In this document: piece after piece, positions 11,298 through 29,695 of the stretch
Position numbering within the stretch: position 1 is the first letter of the stretch
Layout: every line of letters begins with the position of its first letter
From: Asterochloris sp. CNOR1
Lineage: Eukaryota > Chlorophyta > Trebouxiophyceae > Trebouxiales > Trebouxiaceae
Direction: 5' to 3'
Assembly: GCA_963969365.1 (NCBI GenBank)
Contig: OZ017747.1
Location: forward strand, 3,286,001-3,350,000
DNA length: 64,000 nt
Translations under genes and position numbers: made by a program
Notes under the pieces: model-generated
Databases searched by the model: none
The model's input: the letters and a program-made list of their open reading frames with translations, nothing else
Told to the model about the DNA's origin: nothing

Positions 11298-14200
11298 ATG
11301 GGAAGGCTCACAGCCCAAATCCCAAATGAAGACCCTGCGAGGCTGCAAAGAATTCAGGATGCCAAATGGCGCACCATCGGAGTGAGGCAGCACACGTGCA
11401 TCCAAAAGAGCAAGCTGCACCAGCAGCCTGCATGATGTTGACCATGCATGTGCAGGTGGACCGGCACGCTCTGGACATGCAAACAGATGAGAGGCACTAC
11501 AGAGAGGAGCAGGAGGCTGCACGTGACAGGTGAGGGCAGCATGCTCCACAGATATTGCATCCCAATGTTGAAGTAGTTGCATGTCCTCATGCAAGAGGTG
11601 GGGTGCCACGTGACCCTCGATCTTGGTGAGCGCAATTCAGCTGCAGCAAGTGGAGGCATGAGAGGTGTGCAGATTATTGGGTGCATTTTCAGCCTTGCAG
11701 GGAGGTGTGCAGCTCATCCAGTGCATTCTCAGCCTTGCAGGGACACATGGTGCAGCAGGATGCCACCCTTGCAAACAACTGTGACAACCAACAGTCCAGC
11801 TGCAGCCCCTGAAGGCATGCAAGCTGCACAGCACAGAGCCGTGCAGGCATCTCCAGGCCCACAAAGCAGCTGCGACGCTGCAGGGATTATGCCGCTCGCG
11901 CACAGCACTATGATGATGTGATCTGTGCGCAGCAGCAGGCTGCCGACCGTGCAAAGCATGCATGGGATGCCCAGGTGCAGAACTACAGGCAACAGTACCA
12001 GGGCGCTCATACCACCACGGAGTGGGACCTGAACAGGCCAGATCGCCTGGCGCTGGACCAACCTGCAAGGTGGGCCCTGCTGCCAGCCGTGCAGCTGGGA
12101 GCACAGCACTTGCACATGTGCAAATATGAGGCCGCTGGGTGGCCCTGCATGGTGCTGCTGGCGCCAGCGGCTGCCAGGCTGCTGCTCCAGCACAGCAGCT
12201 GCCCACCCGCATGCTGACCCTGGCGCTGAATTGCTGGGGTGGTACCCTTTCTTGTTGTGTTCAACATGCCCAACGACATGTGCCAGCGCCTATGCTGCAG
12301 ACTGCGGGACAGCGGCAAGCCAAACACACACTGTGTTCCCATCCCTTGCTTGTCCTTGAATTTCTGCTCAGTGGGGGCCAGCGGGGCTCCAGTCTGTGTG
12401 GCACTGACGCTATGACAAGCTGTGCATGAATTTTGAAAGAATTGGCTCCGCTGTGTTGCAGGCTGGAAAATGAAAGACCCCTGCTGCACGCCGGTCTCAA
12501 GACCACAGGCTGCCTTTTTACACTCTCTGCTTTCCCTGCTCACTGCTGGGTGCCTGCTGAATGGCAGTCCGTATTTGCAGCTCGATGACAGGGCCCAGCC
12601 ATACTCCTGCAGGCTGGGAGATGACACTCTGCGCCTTGCTGGAGCTATCCAAAATTTTGCAGCTTGCTGACGGGGCCCACTGCTGCAGGCTGGGGGATGA
12701 CGACCCCCGCTGTGGGCCAGCCTCCCTGCAGCGCTTTGAAGGGGAGGACCTGTCCATTGCGGACCGCACCCGCGCGCAGCAGGAGCAGTCCAGCGAGTGG
12801 TGGCAGATGCAGCAGGAGCAGCACGCACGGCGCAAGGCCATGGACAAGGCCAGGGCTGACAGGGAGCGGGAGCTGGTGAGCCAGGCTTGACTGGACGACC
12901 ACATGTACTGCCAGCAGCGTGCAGCCTCCTCCAGGCGGCGGCCAATGTCACTACTGTTGACAACTTGCTGTTTTCATTCTGGGTTTCATGCTAGAAGGGT
13001 GCAGCCACACGAAAGCGCTCTGAGCTCCATGTTGAGCTTCTGCAGGAGTCAAACCATTTATGTGCAGCTGCGAAGGCAATGTTGCTTGCCCATGCACCAA
13101 ATGCAGGCCTCCACTGTGCAGAGGGCAGAAGCTACCCTGGAAACTCCACCTGCACAGGCACACCACTTGGGACACTGCAGATGTTGTAGGAGGCCATGCT
13201 CACCAACTCACAGCGTAGCTTGCCACCTTTAGCCACTGCAGATGCTGTGCCAGGATGAGTTGCAGAACGCTGCTGCGTCCAGGAAGCCCACACCTGCTAC
13301 TGCACTGTGCCCTCATCACGATCTGCCCCTACAGGTTGCTGTGCCAGGTCGAGGGTGCAGAAGGTAGCAGCGTCCAGAAACCCCCACCCAACAATGCAGT
13401 CTGGGCCTGCTGCTTTGGGCCCCTGCAGGTGCTGTCCCACGATGAGGTGCAAAAGGCCGCTGCAAACAGAGAGTGCTAGACACGCCCCTGCACAGTCGCA
13501 CTGCGCCCTTCACGCCCTTGGGCTCCTGCAGGTCCTGTATCAAGATGAGGTGCAAAGGGCTGCGGCTGCCCAGGAGCGCGCTATCCGCAGCGCAAACAAC
13601 CGTGCTGTTCTGGAGGCCAACGCGCAGCTGGCGGCGGCCCGGCGTGGCCGCGATGCAGCCATTGCAGCCAATGAGCAGGCTCGTAGTGATGCAGAGTTGG
13701 CGGCGACTGTCATGGACCCCTACCTGGTGGAGGACCCTGCTATGGCAGCCTCTGCCACCTCCCCCTTCAGGTGTGCCTTGCTGGGCACTGTCGGTGGCCT
13801 AGCTGGGCTTTTGTACTTGTCCAATTTGAAGGGCTGCCATGGCCCTCGGTGCCGTTGTGGTCTTGTGCCATGGCAGCCTCTGCCACCTTTGCCTTCAGGT
13901 AAGCACGGCTCGGGGCTTCTGCCACCTTTGCCTTCAGGTAAGCATGGCTCGGGGCTTCATCATTTCAGGGCGCTTCAGATTGCCGTGCTGTCACCCTTTT
14001 GCCATAGCATGTTTCTCCGCCTCACCCTGCAATTGCTTCCTGCTGGGTATTCCAGGCTCAGCGTCTTGCAGCCTCTGCCACACCCTGTGCGGCCACCCTT
14101 GCTGGACATTTTGTGGGATGCATTAGCCTTGCTGGATACGTCTGCTGTCCTTACTATCATCCCTCATTACCCCTGCTGGCCTTGACATTGGAAGCGTGCG

Positions 14201-15089
14201 AGACCACTCAATCATTGATCTGGTACGTTGCCACTGCCGCATGCATGTACAGAAATTGACACTTGGCCTTCAGAACACTGCAGTGCTCAGTTGCAGGGTG
14301 CGCAAGGATCACTGGAAGGGCATGACAGAGACAGAGAAGCGGGCCATTGCAGACATGCAGCTGCAGCAGATGGCTGAGAAGCAGTCCCGCAAGCAGCAGG
14401 AGCTGCAGGAGGAGGCAGAGTATGCTGACCTGCAGGCCAGAATCGGCCGCAGCATCCTGCAGCAGGCGTACCAGGTGGGAACACCTTGGTCGCATTTGCC
14501 AGTCACCAGCTTCAGTGAAACTGCATACGGCATGCTCAGATGCATACTCGCAGCAGGTGCACCAGTCGAGGCTCATGGCCGTCCCCAGCATGACACAAAA
14601 CTGCATGGTACGCACTGCTAGGGCAGACAAGCAACTTGAAGCAGGGCTGCATGTCTATCATTTGTGCATGATGCTCTATACATCTAGTGTGAGATCCTGA
14701 GATGTGTGCTGCATCAGTCTGTGGCACTGAGCACTACAGCCAAGGCGCTGTGCATTTGTGTCATGCATGCGGCTGCCGCTTCACAGCCAGGGTGGATGAG
14801 CACTAGCTATCCTATGAACTCAGGGCTCCCAGTAAGAGAGCCTCTTCACTTTTGCTGCTAGTGCTGGCTGCTCAATCAGCAGGACATGCCTTCAGCCCCT
14901 CAGCTGCCCGATTGCAACAGCATAGCTCTGCAGGTGGAGGAGTTCAAGGCACAGATGGCCCGGCAGGCTGCTGACTTCCTGAAGCGCCAGATGAGTGAGA
15001 AGGAGGCCAGGGATGCCAGCATCAAGGCTCTGTACGCCAATAGTGCCCGGCCAGAGTACTTCAAGCAGTTTGGGACCAGTCACAGATGA
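11298..15089 (+). CDS. RIB43A-like ciliary doublet-microtubule protein
   Basis: RIB43A is a filamentous coiled-coil protein inside axonemal doublet microtubules, on the ribbon protofilaments near the A-B junction. Seven exons join in phase throughout: 11298-11381, 11456-11529, 11884-12069, 12689-12875, 13532-13770, 14297-14474 and 14934-15089. They predict 367 residues, close to the usual 43-kDa size. Diagnostic stretches are KWRTIGVDRHALDMQTDERH, DDDPRCGPASLQRFEGEDL, MAASATSPFRVRKDHWKGM and the end ARPEYFKQFGTS. Nearly the whole chain is Ala/Gln/Glu/Arg-rich helix. An in-frame ATG at 11208 could extend the N-terminus by 30 residues; the shorter form aligns better with the family's short N-terminus. 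Introns 3, 4 and 5 contain copies of the exon edges. Its presence implies a ciliated stage. Confidence 0.9.
12577..12705 (+). repeat. 78-bp tandem copy of RIB43A exon 4 acceptor region
   Basis: The segment 12577-12627 (tttgcagctcgatgacaggg, then ctgcaggctgggagatgac) is repeated at 12655-12705 (ttttgcagcttgctgacggg, then ctgcaggctgggggatgac). The second copy is the real exon 4 start at 12689; the first keeps an intact CAG acceptor at about 12612 but its frame soon meets a stop. Confidence 0.75.
13236..13580 (+). repeat. four tandem copies of RIB43A exon 5 5' edge
   Basis: A unit of roughly 95-100 bp that ends in a CAG acceptor plus about 40 bp of exon start occurs four times, with acceptors near 13241, 13334, 13429 and 13531. 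The last is the real exon 5 (GTCCTGTATCAAGATGAGG); the others read atgctgtgccaggatgagt, gttgctgtgccaggtcgagg and gtgctgtcccacgatgagg. Divergence is greater in the more distant copies. Confidence 0.8.
13741..13956 (+). repeat. copies of RIB43A exon 5 3' edge with donor sites
   Basis: The end of exon 5 (gcagcctctgccacctc then ccttcag before gtgtgc) is followed by a copy at about 13870-13905 and a second, 38 bp later, at about 13913-13945. Both copies read ctgccacctttgccttcag and are followed by gtaagc, a better donor than the one of the exon itself. Alternative donor use is possible. Confidence 0.75.
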
Positions 15090-15192
15090 AGCACGCTAGG
15101 CTTCATGACTTGACCATGCTGGTTTCCACAGTTTGAACACATACATAATGTCTTGACAACAACACATGCAGTGCGCTGCATCAGGCCAAGGG

Positions 15193-17226
15193 TCATGGCA
15201 AAGGGGGCAGGGCATGCAGGACTTGCTGCACGAGTCGGTCAGCCTCAGCAGGATCGTCAACGCCAGGATGCATGATTGCAAACGCCTGGCGCGTCCCGGC
15301 TGTCGCTGTACAAGATATTGTTAGCAGTCCTGCAGCAGGGACATATGCAGACTGCTAAGTGAATGCGCCGCACAGAAGACGGGCAGGTGCAGCAAAAGGC
15401 TGAGGTGTCACACCTGCGACTGTTGTGGCTTCTTGGTGTAGTGCAGCCTGACACAGGAGTTGCATGAGAGCATCTTTCCCTAGCAAGCCTGCAGACACAG
15501 CACAACCTGCACATGATGCTGGACTGGCTGAGTAGTACTTGTAGACTGCAGCCAGCGACCAGTGACGCGGAGCCTGCACCTCAGCACATATGAGCTCACC
15601 TTCTGCACCCTTGCCTCCCGCCTTGTTGTGAGCTGAGGCCTCTGAAAGCAGCACTGCACACCTTCTGGGGTGCTGCTGCACGACGAGCAGCCCTTGCACT
15701 AGCCGCTCAGGTGGCAGCAGATGGGCACTGGCAGCGTGCAGCTCCTGCAGCTGCCAGGATTGGGGCTCAGCCAAAAATCCCAGCGTCGGCGAGCCTGTCC
15801 TGCAGAGAAGCACTGCCATACAACCTCTGTACTTACATTGTCCCGGTCCTGAGCAGAGGCCTTGAGATGTGTGGCCACAGCTGCTGGCAGGAGGCTTAGG
15901 CTAAGGAGTTCATCTGTCACAATCACAAGGTGGCATCCTGCACAGACAGCCTTAAGTCAGGCCAGAGGCAACCACTGAAGAGCACTGACCCTGGGTTCCA
16001 AATGACAGTGGCTCAACACAAAGCTTTCGTCGATTTTGGAAGCACGCCACAAGAATAATGCTCTGCAGGCCTCACCTGCCTCCATGCTTGCTATGAGGGC
16101 CTGCATCTGCATGGGGCCAGCTTTATTGGTGGCCAGCTGCACAGGGACCTGTGCCAGCATGCAGCCGCTGCAGCTCAGGGCCTGCACCAAAAGCTGCAGC
16201 AGCAGCCGCTGGCTGGCACCCAGCACTGTCCACCCCTTGGTGGCGACTGCTGTGCAGCCATCCACCAAAACTGCTGCCCGGCCTGCAATGAATGATTGCT
16301 TCAGAGGTCAGGCTGCCAGCTGGAACATCCCTGCAGTGACCTAGAGGGCTTCTGTGTATGCAGCCTACATGGCTGATTGGAGTGCTTGCGTGCTGGAGCT
16401 CCACTAGCAGCTAGGATAAAGGCCAGTGCATGGCCGCTCACTGATCTGCAGATCTGCTGCCAGAGCTGCCAGCTTCTCCTGTAGAAGTTGGCGACCCCTG
16501 TCCACCATTATGTGCACCTGCAATAGAGCACGTGACCGTGTGGGGCAGCCCATCCGTGCATGCATCCTCAGCTGGCTTGCAACTCACCTGAGGGGACTGC
16601 AGCACCATGCTGGGACTGCTGAGCGCGCTCAGCAAGATGCTGTCAAACAGAGCACTGCAGCCTGCAAGCACAAGTTTGCATGCTGGCACCTCTTTGATAG
16701 ATCTTTTAAATGACAATCTCAGCCTACCAGCGGGCATGGCTGGTGCCATCTGCTGCATGCCCCAGAGCATGTGAGTGGCTGCGTCTAGCAACTGCACAGA
16801 TGGAGAGCTGTATCAGTTTCCTGCCTTCGTGAGCCAATGCAAGGAGTGCTGCAGGACATACCTGGAGCACACTGGCTGCCTGAGAGTGCGACCACCAGGT
16901 GTGCCTAGCCACCACCACATACAGATAACCTCCCTCTGCTGGCCTGTCCAGCACCAAGACCACATTGGCTGGGTTCACGCAGGCATCAACTACCTCGCTG
17001 CCAGGGTTTTGTACCTGAAGTGCGTCAGGGTGTTTTGAGTGTCAAAGCCATCCAGCTCATAACCTGCCTCCTGGCTGAGTGCTGCAACGCTGCTGAGAAG
17101 CTGCAGAGTGGTGGCTGGGGGCTGTGTCTCATCTGGCTGAGTTCTCAGCAGGACAAGGCTGCCAGAGCTGTCCAGGACGCTCAGAAAAGCTGAAGGTTGG
17201 TTGCTGCGATCGCCGAGGGCCTGCAT
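15193..17226 (-). CDS. Fuzzy-like longin-domain protein (CPLANE family)
   Basis: Fuzzy is a longin-fold subunit of the CPLANE complex, which supports ciliogenesis in animals. The start MQALGDRSNQPSAFLSVLD at 17226 leads into the first longin strand pair (FLSVLDSSGSLVLLRTQ) and then NTLTHFRYKTL and ANVVLVLDRPAEGGYLYVV. Later exons give ALFDSILLSALSSPSMVLQ and LVDGCTAVATKGWTVLGAS. The latter resembles the vertebrate Fuzzy stretch V-A-A-T-E-G-W-W-x-L-G. The last exon ends VQQVLHALPPLP and a stop at 15193-15195, close to the C-terminus of vertebrate Fuzzy. Inner exons (about 15350-16950, including LVIVTDELLSLSLLPAAVA) are only partly resolved. MON1, CCZ1 and HPS1 share this fold and are the main alternatives; the ATKGW block and the C-terminus favour Fuzzy. 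It lies tail-to-tail with RIB43A, another ciliary gene. Confidence 0.5.
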
Positions 17227-17359
17227 GCCATCAGTCAAGCTGTTTCTCCTTACTTTCCCGGAGCCAAAACCTCTGACCTAGAGCAGCTCCTCTCGCCCGA
17301 GAGCCTCCAGCAGTGGCGGAACCCTAACACAGACACAGAAGGTCTGAGGCAGAACTTTC

Positions 17360-18066
17360 ATGCAACAGGCTGCAGGCTGTATGCCTGCCCCCTCACAGGC
17401 GATCCAGCGGGTGCACAGCTCTCGATGCTGCTCATGCTCCTATGCACCAGTATGGCACAGGCCTTCACAAAGGCAAGCCAGGCTCCAGAGGCAACCCAGG
17501 CAGCTTGCAGCCAGGCAGGCAGCGCGCTGTCCAGTGGCCACCTACCCAGAGCCAGAGACAGAGAAAGAGCGCTCGCCGCTGGACTACCCGCAGGTCAGCA
17601 TTGGCCAGGCCAAGCTGTGGGCAAATTGCAGAGACAGCAACTGCTTGCCTGGCGGACATCAGGCGTACAATTTTGTGTTGTATGCAGCCACTTGTCTGCT
17701 TTTATGTCACAGGATCTCCAGCTACTGCTTTCTGAGCAGCTTGTGAGGGCAGTTGCACCTGGCTGAGGTGGGCCCAGAGAGTTGACCTTGCGCCAAGGCT
17801 GCATAAGTCTTTGTGCAACATTCAATGCATCCCGCTGCCTGCAGGAGTGGATCACACCCCAACCCAGCCGGAGGCCAGAGCCTATTCCAGACTTTGAAAA
17901 GCTGGAAACACCCCGGATCCGCCCACTGCCCGGTGATCCTGAGTTGCCAGATGAGGAGGAAGAGGAGGAAAACGAAAAGAAGAAGAAGGAGCCAGAGAAA
18001 GACCCTGATGACCCAGAGCAGGATCCAGAGAAGCCAGAACCTGCAAAGCCACCTGGCGAAAGATAG
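17360..18066 (+). CDS. small acidic Pro-rich protein, possible organelle-targeted
   Basis: Two exons, 17360-17593 and 17844-18066, join in phase at a CAG/GAG border (LDYPQ-EWITPQPSRRPEP). The N-terminal half from MQQAAGCMPAPSQAIQ is rich in Gln, Arg, Ser and Cys and lacks acids, like an organelle transit peptide. The second half is PRIRPLPGDPELPDEEEEEE followed by KKKK and repeats of P-E-K-D-P-type, ending PAKPPGER. I do not recognise a named family; function is unknown. It starts about 130 bp from the Fuzzy-like gene's start on the other strand, so the two probably share a promoter. Confidence 0.5.
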
Positions 18067-18980
18067 GCTAGCAGGCACATCTCCCCCTCTCAGATGTCTG
18101 GCGAATGCACGATGCTCTGTGTGGACCTCACTCTGAAGTTGTGCTGTGGCCAGCAGCGTCGCTCCCCGATGCGCCTGGTGTTGCCCTCTGCCAAGTATGG
18201 ATTGCATTGACGCTGGTCTCTACTTGAGGTCTCTTGAACCCTCTACAGCCACCCTTGAGCCAGGACATCACTCAGCAGCAACACAGCAGCTGGGCAGCTT
18301 GCCTCTAAATTCACTGGGTATCACAACTGGACAAGCAGATTCATCGTGTTGCAGCCTCTTGGCAGCTGCCATTCAATGCAGAAGTGCCAGTGTCAGAGAG
18401 CATAGAGTGGAGGGTGTGTCACTCTGCGGCCTGATCAGCGCAGCCAACTGTGACTGCCCAGCTGCAGGCTGCTGGGCAGTGCTGCAACGCTTCATCAGGG
18501 TGGCTGCCCCTGTGGTGAAGGGACATGCACTTGCACAACTGGACTCTGGTTGCAGTCCTGCGGCGACAAACTGAACAGGGCCGCCCCTAAAAATCTGGGA
18601 CCACTACTTCTGCTGCAACTAAAGAGCTGCCCCTGCAGTGAGAATGCCTGGGCCTTCGGAAGCTGGGGTGGGCAAAGATGCCCGATGCTGCACAGACTCA
18701 CATGGCATTGCATGTATGGCTGCAACGGCCTTGTTGTGCACAGAGCTGTGCAGCTGGCAGTTGCTGCTAATCATCAACACACTTCTTCAACGCTTCTGAG
18801 CAGAATCCTGAGTATCATGAACTGCGCCTGCTGAAGGACTGACATGCTGTGCTTGGCCAGCAACATAGCCTGCTTGTCTGCAGCAGACATTTTAACCAAC
18901 AAGCAGCAATCTCACCAGTGTCAGTGTAGGTTCTGGTGCCAGCTGTGCAAACTAAAAGCTTTGCTGCTCAGGCTTCTGAA
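18067..18980. other. intergenic, no gene seen
   Basis: Between the small acidic protein gene and the left histone arm I see no convincing exon, RNA gene or repeat on either strand. Open frames here are short and have no domain-like composition. Part of it will be the 3' untranslated region of the upstream gene. Confidence 0.5.
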
Positions 18981-19023
18981 TAGGCAAAGCAAGGCCGTGA
19001 TTGCAGGTGCCTTCCAGTATGGT

Positions 19024-19040
19024 GGTGTTGAGACAACACC
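19024..19040 (-). terminator. histone 3' stem-loop, H4 left copy
   Basis: The H4 transcript has the hairpin GGTGTTG-TCT-CAACACC about 27 bases after the stop, preceded by a run of A in the sense strand. The same 7-bp stem with a 3-base loop follows every histone gene here and takes the place of the animal histone 3' hairpin, so it is the likely 3' end-processing signal. Confidence 0.85.
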
Positions 19041-19066
19041 ATTTTTTGTGATTTGTTGATGAGTGC

Positions 19067-20275
<1,209 letters not shown>

Positions 20276-20302
20276 GCACTTCAAATCTACTCCACAAAAA
20301 AG

Positions 20303-20319
20303 GGTGTTGTTTCAACACC
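20303..20319 (+). terminator. histone 3' stem-loop, H3 left copy
   Basis: GGTGTTG-TTT-CAACACC lies 27 bases after the H3 stop, following the A-rich run cacaaaaaaggg. It is the same hairpin family as at the other histone genes. Confidence 0.85.
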
Positions 20320-21232
20320 ACCACCTTGTCACGGAATGCAATGAATGTCTTGTGGCATCACTTATGACTGCACAGGATGTTGTACAGATGTGTGTGTGCT
20401 CAGCAAAGCAGGCCCTGCTGGACTACAATCATCACAGTACATTCACACATATAGCCCAGTGCTTGTGCCCAGTGCTTGTGCGGTACATGCACACGAGAAG
20501 CATCAACTGCAGAAGTGTTGTGTGATGGGCAGGCACACTTCTTGTGTGGAGCAAGGACAGACCAAAACTTGTGCAGCAGGGCCAGTACTAAGAGGGCCAC
20601 AGCATCCCTGATCTGCTGGAAAGGTTGCCAGCTGCATCTTTGATGCGGGCCATGCACTCATTGCTTCAGGACATTGAGAGCTGCTGTGTCAGGCTCAGCA
20701 GCACTACAAAAGCTGCCAACCAAACAAGGGTACACCACAGACCAGAGAACTGCCACGATGCCAAACAAGGCACAGTGCAGCTGAGCACTGCGGCAGGCGT
20801 GGGGCTGGCAGGGCAGCTTTTCGGGGGCTACCCACAAGGCTGCGGTGTTCATGCTGCTTTCCTGCGGCTGCTTTCCTGCGGCAGAGTGCTCCTGACCAGG
20901 CCGTGTGACTTGGCACCTGTCAGACAGCCCTGGTGGTGAGCTGGCTGCAGGCAGATGGCCAGCAGATTGAACAGAAGCCTGGCAACAGACAGGTCAGCAG
21001 GTGCAAGCAGGGCTTCTACCGACTGCAGCTGGGACAGGGTCAGCTACCAATGGATTAGTTTACCACAGCAGACTGTCAGAGCTGCTAGGCAAGAGCTGTC
21101 CAGCAAACAGACGAGCGCTACATGTCTTGACTTACAAGCTGCTCAGGCAGAGCAAGCTGACACAAGGTTTAGGTTGATGCCTGCACACCGGCATGCACAG
21201 AGCAATCAGTAGCATTCCAGATGGGGAGGGGT
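20320..21232. other. histone-arm spacer between H3 and H2B, no gene seen
   Basis: About 0.9 kb between the convergent 3' ends of H3 and H2B. Both strands carry only short frames without recognisable domains. It is duplicated without change in the right arm (35770-36682), which shows that the repeat was copied as one block and not gene by gene. Confidence 0.6.
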
Positions 21233-21249
21233 GGTGTTGAAACAACACC
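21233..21249 (-). terminator. histone 3' stem-loop, H2B left copy
   Basis: The hairpin GGTGTTG-TTT-CAACACC (read on the minus strand) lies 36 bases after the H2B stop, with a poly-A run just before it in the sense direction. Confidence 0.85.
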
Positions 21250-21285
21250 ATTTTTTGTGGGTTTCTGAGTATCCCCCAGCTGCGC

Positions 21286-21778
21286 TTAGGCAGAGGTGAA
21301 CTTGGTGACAGCCTTGGTGCCCTCAGAAACAGCGTGCTTGGCCAGCTCCCCAGGCAGGATGAGCCTGACTGCTGTCTGGATCTCGCGGCTGGTCACTGTG
21401 GGCTTCTTGTTGTACCTGGCCAGGGTGGCTGTCTCTGTGGCGATCTTGTCAAAGATATCAGCGATGAAGCTGTTGAGGATGCTCATGGCCTTGGAGCTGA
21501 TGCCAGTGTCAGGGTGGACCTGCTTGAGCACCTGCATGGTGATGGCAACGGGTCAGCAATTCTGCTTGGCTTGTAAAAGACATGAGCATATTCAGCTGCC
21601 ACAACAGAGCACAGCACACCACATGCTGCTGCATGGCACAGAACCCCACCTTGTAGATGTAGATCTTGTAGCTCTCCACTGCCTTCCTGGAGACCTTCTT
21701 CTTCTTGTCGCCAGCACTGGCTCCGGTCTTCTTGACCACCTTCTTGGCGGGCTTCTTCTCACCGGACTTGGGAGCCAT
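21286..21778 (-). CDS. histone H2B (left copy)
   Basis: Exon 1 (21650-21778) encodes the basic tail [20 protein letters not shown] through [11 protein letters not shown]. Exon 2 (21286-21531) encodes [20 protein letters not shown] to the end [10 protein letters not shown]. The total is 124 residues with a complete histone fold; the C-terminal Lys in AVTKFTS is the usual monoubiquitination site. The intron lies within the conserved IYIYK-VLKQVHP stretch. Divergent from H2A. Identical copy at 35224-35716. Confidence 0.98.
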
Positions 21779-22014
21779 GACTGCTATCCGGAGGTGAACT
21801 GAGTTTCTGGAGGCCGAGTGAGTGGCAGACAGCGTTGTGTGGAGCGGTGAGGCTGAGAGACACAGCACCTACCAGGTTAGGAGCCTGACCCTAGCCTGTA
21901 GGGTCAGGTGCATACCCTAGCGGATCCATCCAGCCAGCGCTGACAGAACTCCACAATTCTCTGCAAAGACACAGCATCTCTCTTCTCTCTTAGCACCCTT
22001 CACACTCTAGAAAC
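21779..22014. promoter_or_regulatory. H2B-H2A bidirectional promoter (left)
   Basis: This 236-bp gap separates the divergent start codons. It carries a perfect inverted repeat at 21884-21908 (CCTGACCCTA, GCCTG, TAGGGTCAGG) and ACTCCACAA at 21948, 67 bp upstream of the H2A ATG, as in the H3 promoter. Role is inferred from position only. Confidence 0.6.
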
Positions 22015-22580
22015 ATGTCTGGCAAGGGCAGAGGCAAGACCGCTGGCAAGAAGGCTGTCAGCCGGTCCACCAAGGCTGGCCTGCAGTTCCCTGTGGGCCG
22101 CATTGCCCGCTACTTGAAGAAGGGCAAGTACGCCACCAGGATTGGCGCTGGAGCCCCAGTGTACCTGGTGAGTTTGGGTGTTCGGTTGGGGTGGGCTGCA
22201 TTGCATGACTGGAGTTTCCCAGCCTGTATGATCATCAGCATGTTGCAGTGTTGTGGCCAGCATGCGCTTCTCTGCCCTGACCTTGTACTGGTGGACCAGC
22301 TGGCAGACATATGATTGAGTGCCCCCCTGCCACCCTGCAGGCCGCTGTGCTGGAGTATCTGGCAGCTGAGGTGCTGGAGCTGGCAGGCAACGCTGCCCGC
22401 GACAACAAGAAGACCCGCATCGTGCCCCGCCATATCCAACTGGCTGTGCGTAACGATGAGGAGCTGAGCAAGCTGCTGGGCGGCGTCACCATCGCCTCCG
22501 GCGGTGTGCTGCCCAACATCCACGGCGTCCTGCTGCCCAAGAAGAGTGGCAAGAAGGACGCTGCTGAGGAGGCAGAGTAG
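22015..22580 (+). CDS. histone H2A (left copy)
   Basis: Exon 1 (22015-22167) encodes [20 protein letters not shown] through GAGAPVYL. Exon 2 (22341-22580) encodes [20 protein letters not shown] through the end [13 protein letters not shown]. Total 130 residues. The C-terminus lacks an SQ(E/D)-hydrophobic motif, so this is a canonical H2A and not an H2A.X type. Gene order and the shared intron style match the other three genes. Identical copy at 34422-34987. Confidence 0.98.
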
Positions 22581-22611
22581 AAACTCCACTCTCAGCAAAA
22601 CTAACAAAAAT

Positions 22612-22628
22612 GGTGTTGTGTCAACACC
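22612..22628 (+). terminator. histone 3' stem-loop, H2A left copy
   Basis: GGTGTTG-TGT-CAACACC lies 31 bases after the H2A stop, following ctaacaaaaat. A degraded extra copy of this 3' end occurs at 33951-34018. Confidence 0.85.
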
Positions 22629-23153
22629 ACCACCAACCCATGGAAGCTCTGACCCTGTGTGGAGGAGTGTGCACCGAGCACCGTGAGTTCATGCACCCTC
22701 TGTGTAAGAGCTGGTCAATATCATCCAGGGTTTCTATCACAGCCTCTTTCATGTGGCAGGCTGCTTGTGTAAAAGGCTTGTAAAGGACCAGGTCTGACAC
22801 TGTGGTCAACACTGTTGGCATGCCTAACACATGAGCAGCAGTTCAAAGGCAGCTTTGCTTCGGTGACAATTGTGCACCACAGGTGCTTGCAGCCAAGCAT
22901 GTTGTGAGTGACTCAAGCCAGCACTGGCGAGTCCTGATTGCAGAGCCAAGCTGTGTCATTGCAGAGCTCAGTGCCCACATAGGCCATTTCAAGCTTCATC
23001 ATCTGCTGGGCCACTCTCCTTCTCGAGTTTGTCAAGGGCGTTGCCAGCATCACAGCAATGTTAGCAAGCAAGGCGTGAGCTGACGATGTAAGTGCTGAGA
23101 AGGGGCCCAAGTGCATGGAAGCAGAGATTACTGTCAAAAACATGTGAAGTAGC

Positions 23154-29695
<6,542 letters not shown>

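Noticed and set aside
17197-17766. 189-residue open frame overlapping the Fuzzy-like start
   Set aside because: It has no ATG at its start, lies antisense to the first Fuzzy-like exon and runs through the intron of the small acidic protein gene. The spliced model from 17360 explains the sequence better.
22110-22607. Long frames antisense to H2A and the other histone genes
   Set aside because: Shadows of strongly biased histone codons; composition and lack of any domain argue against real genes.
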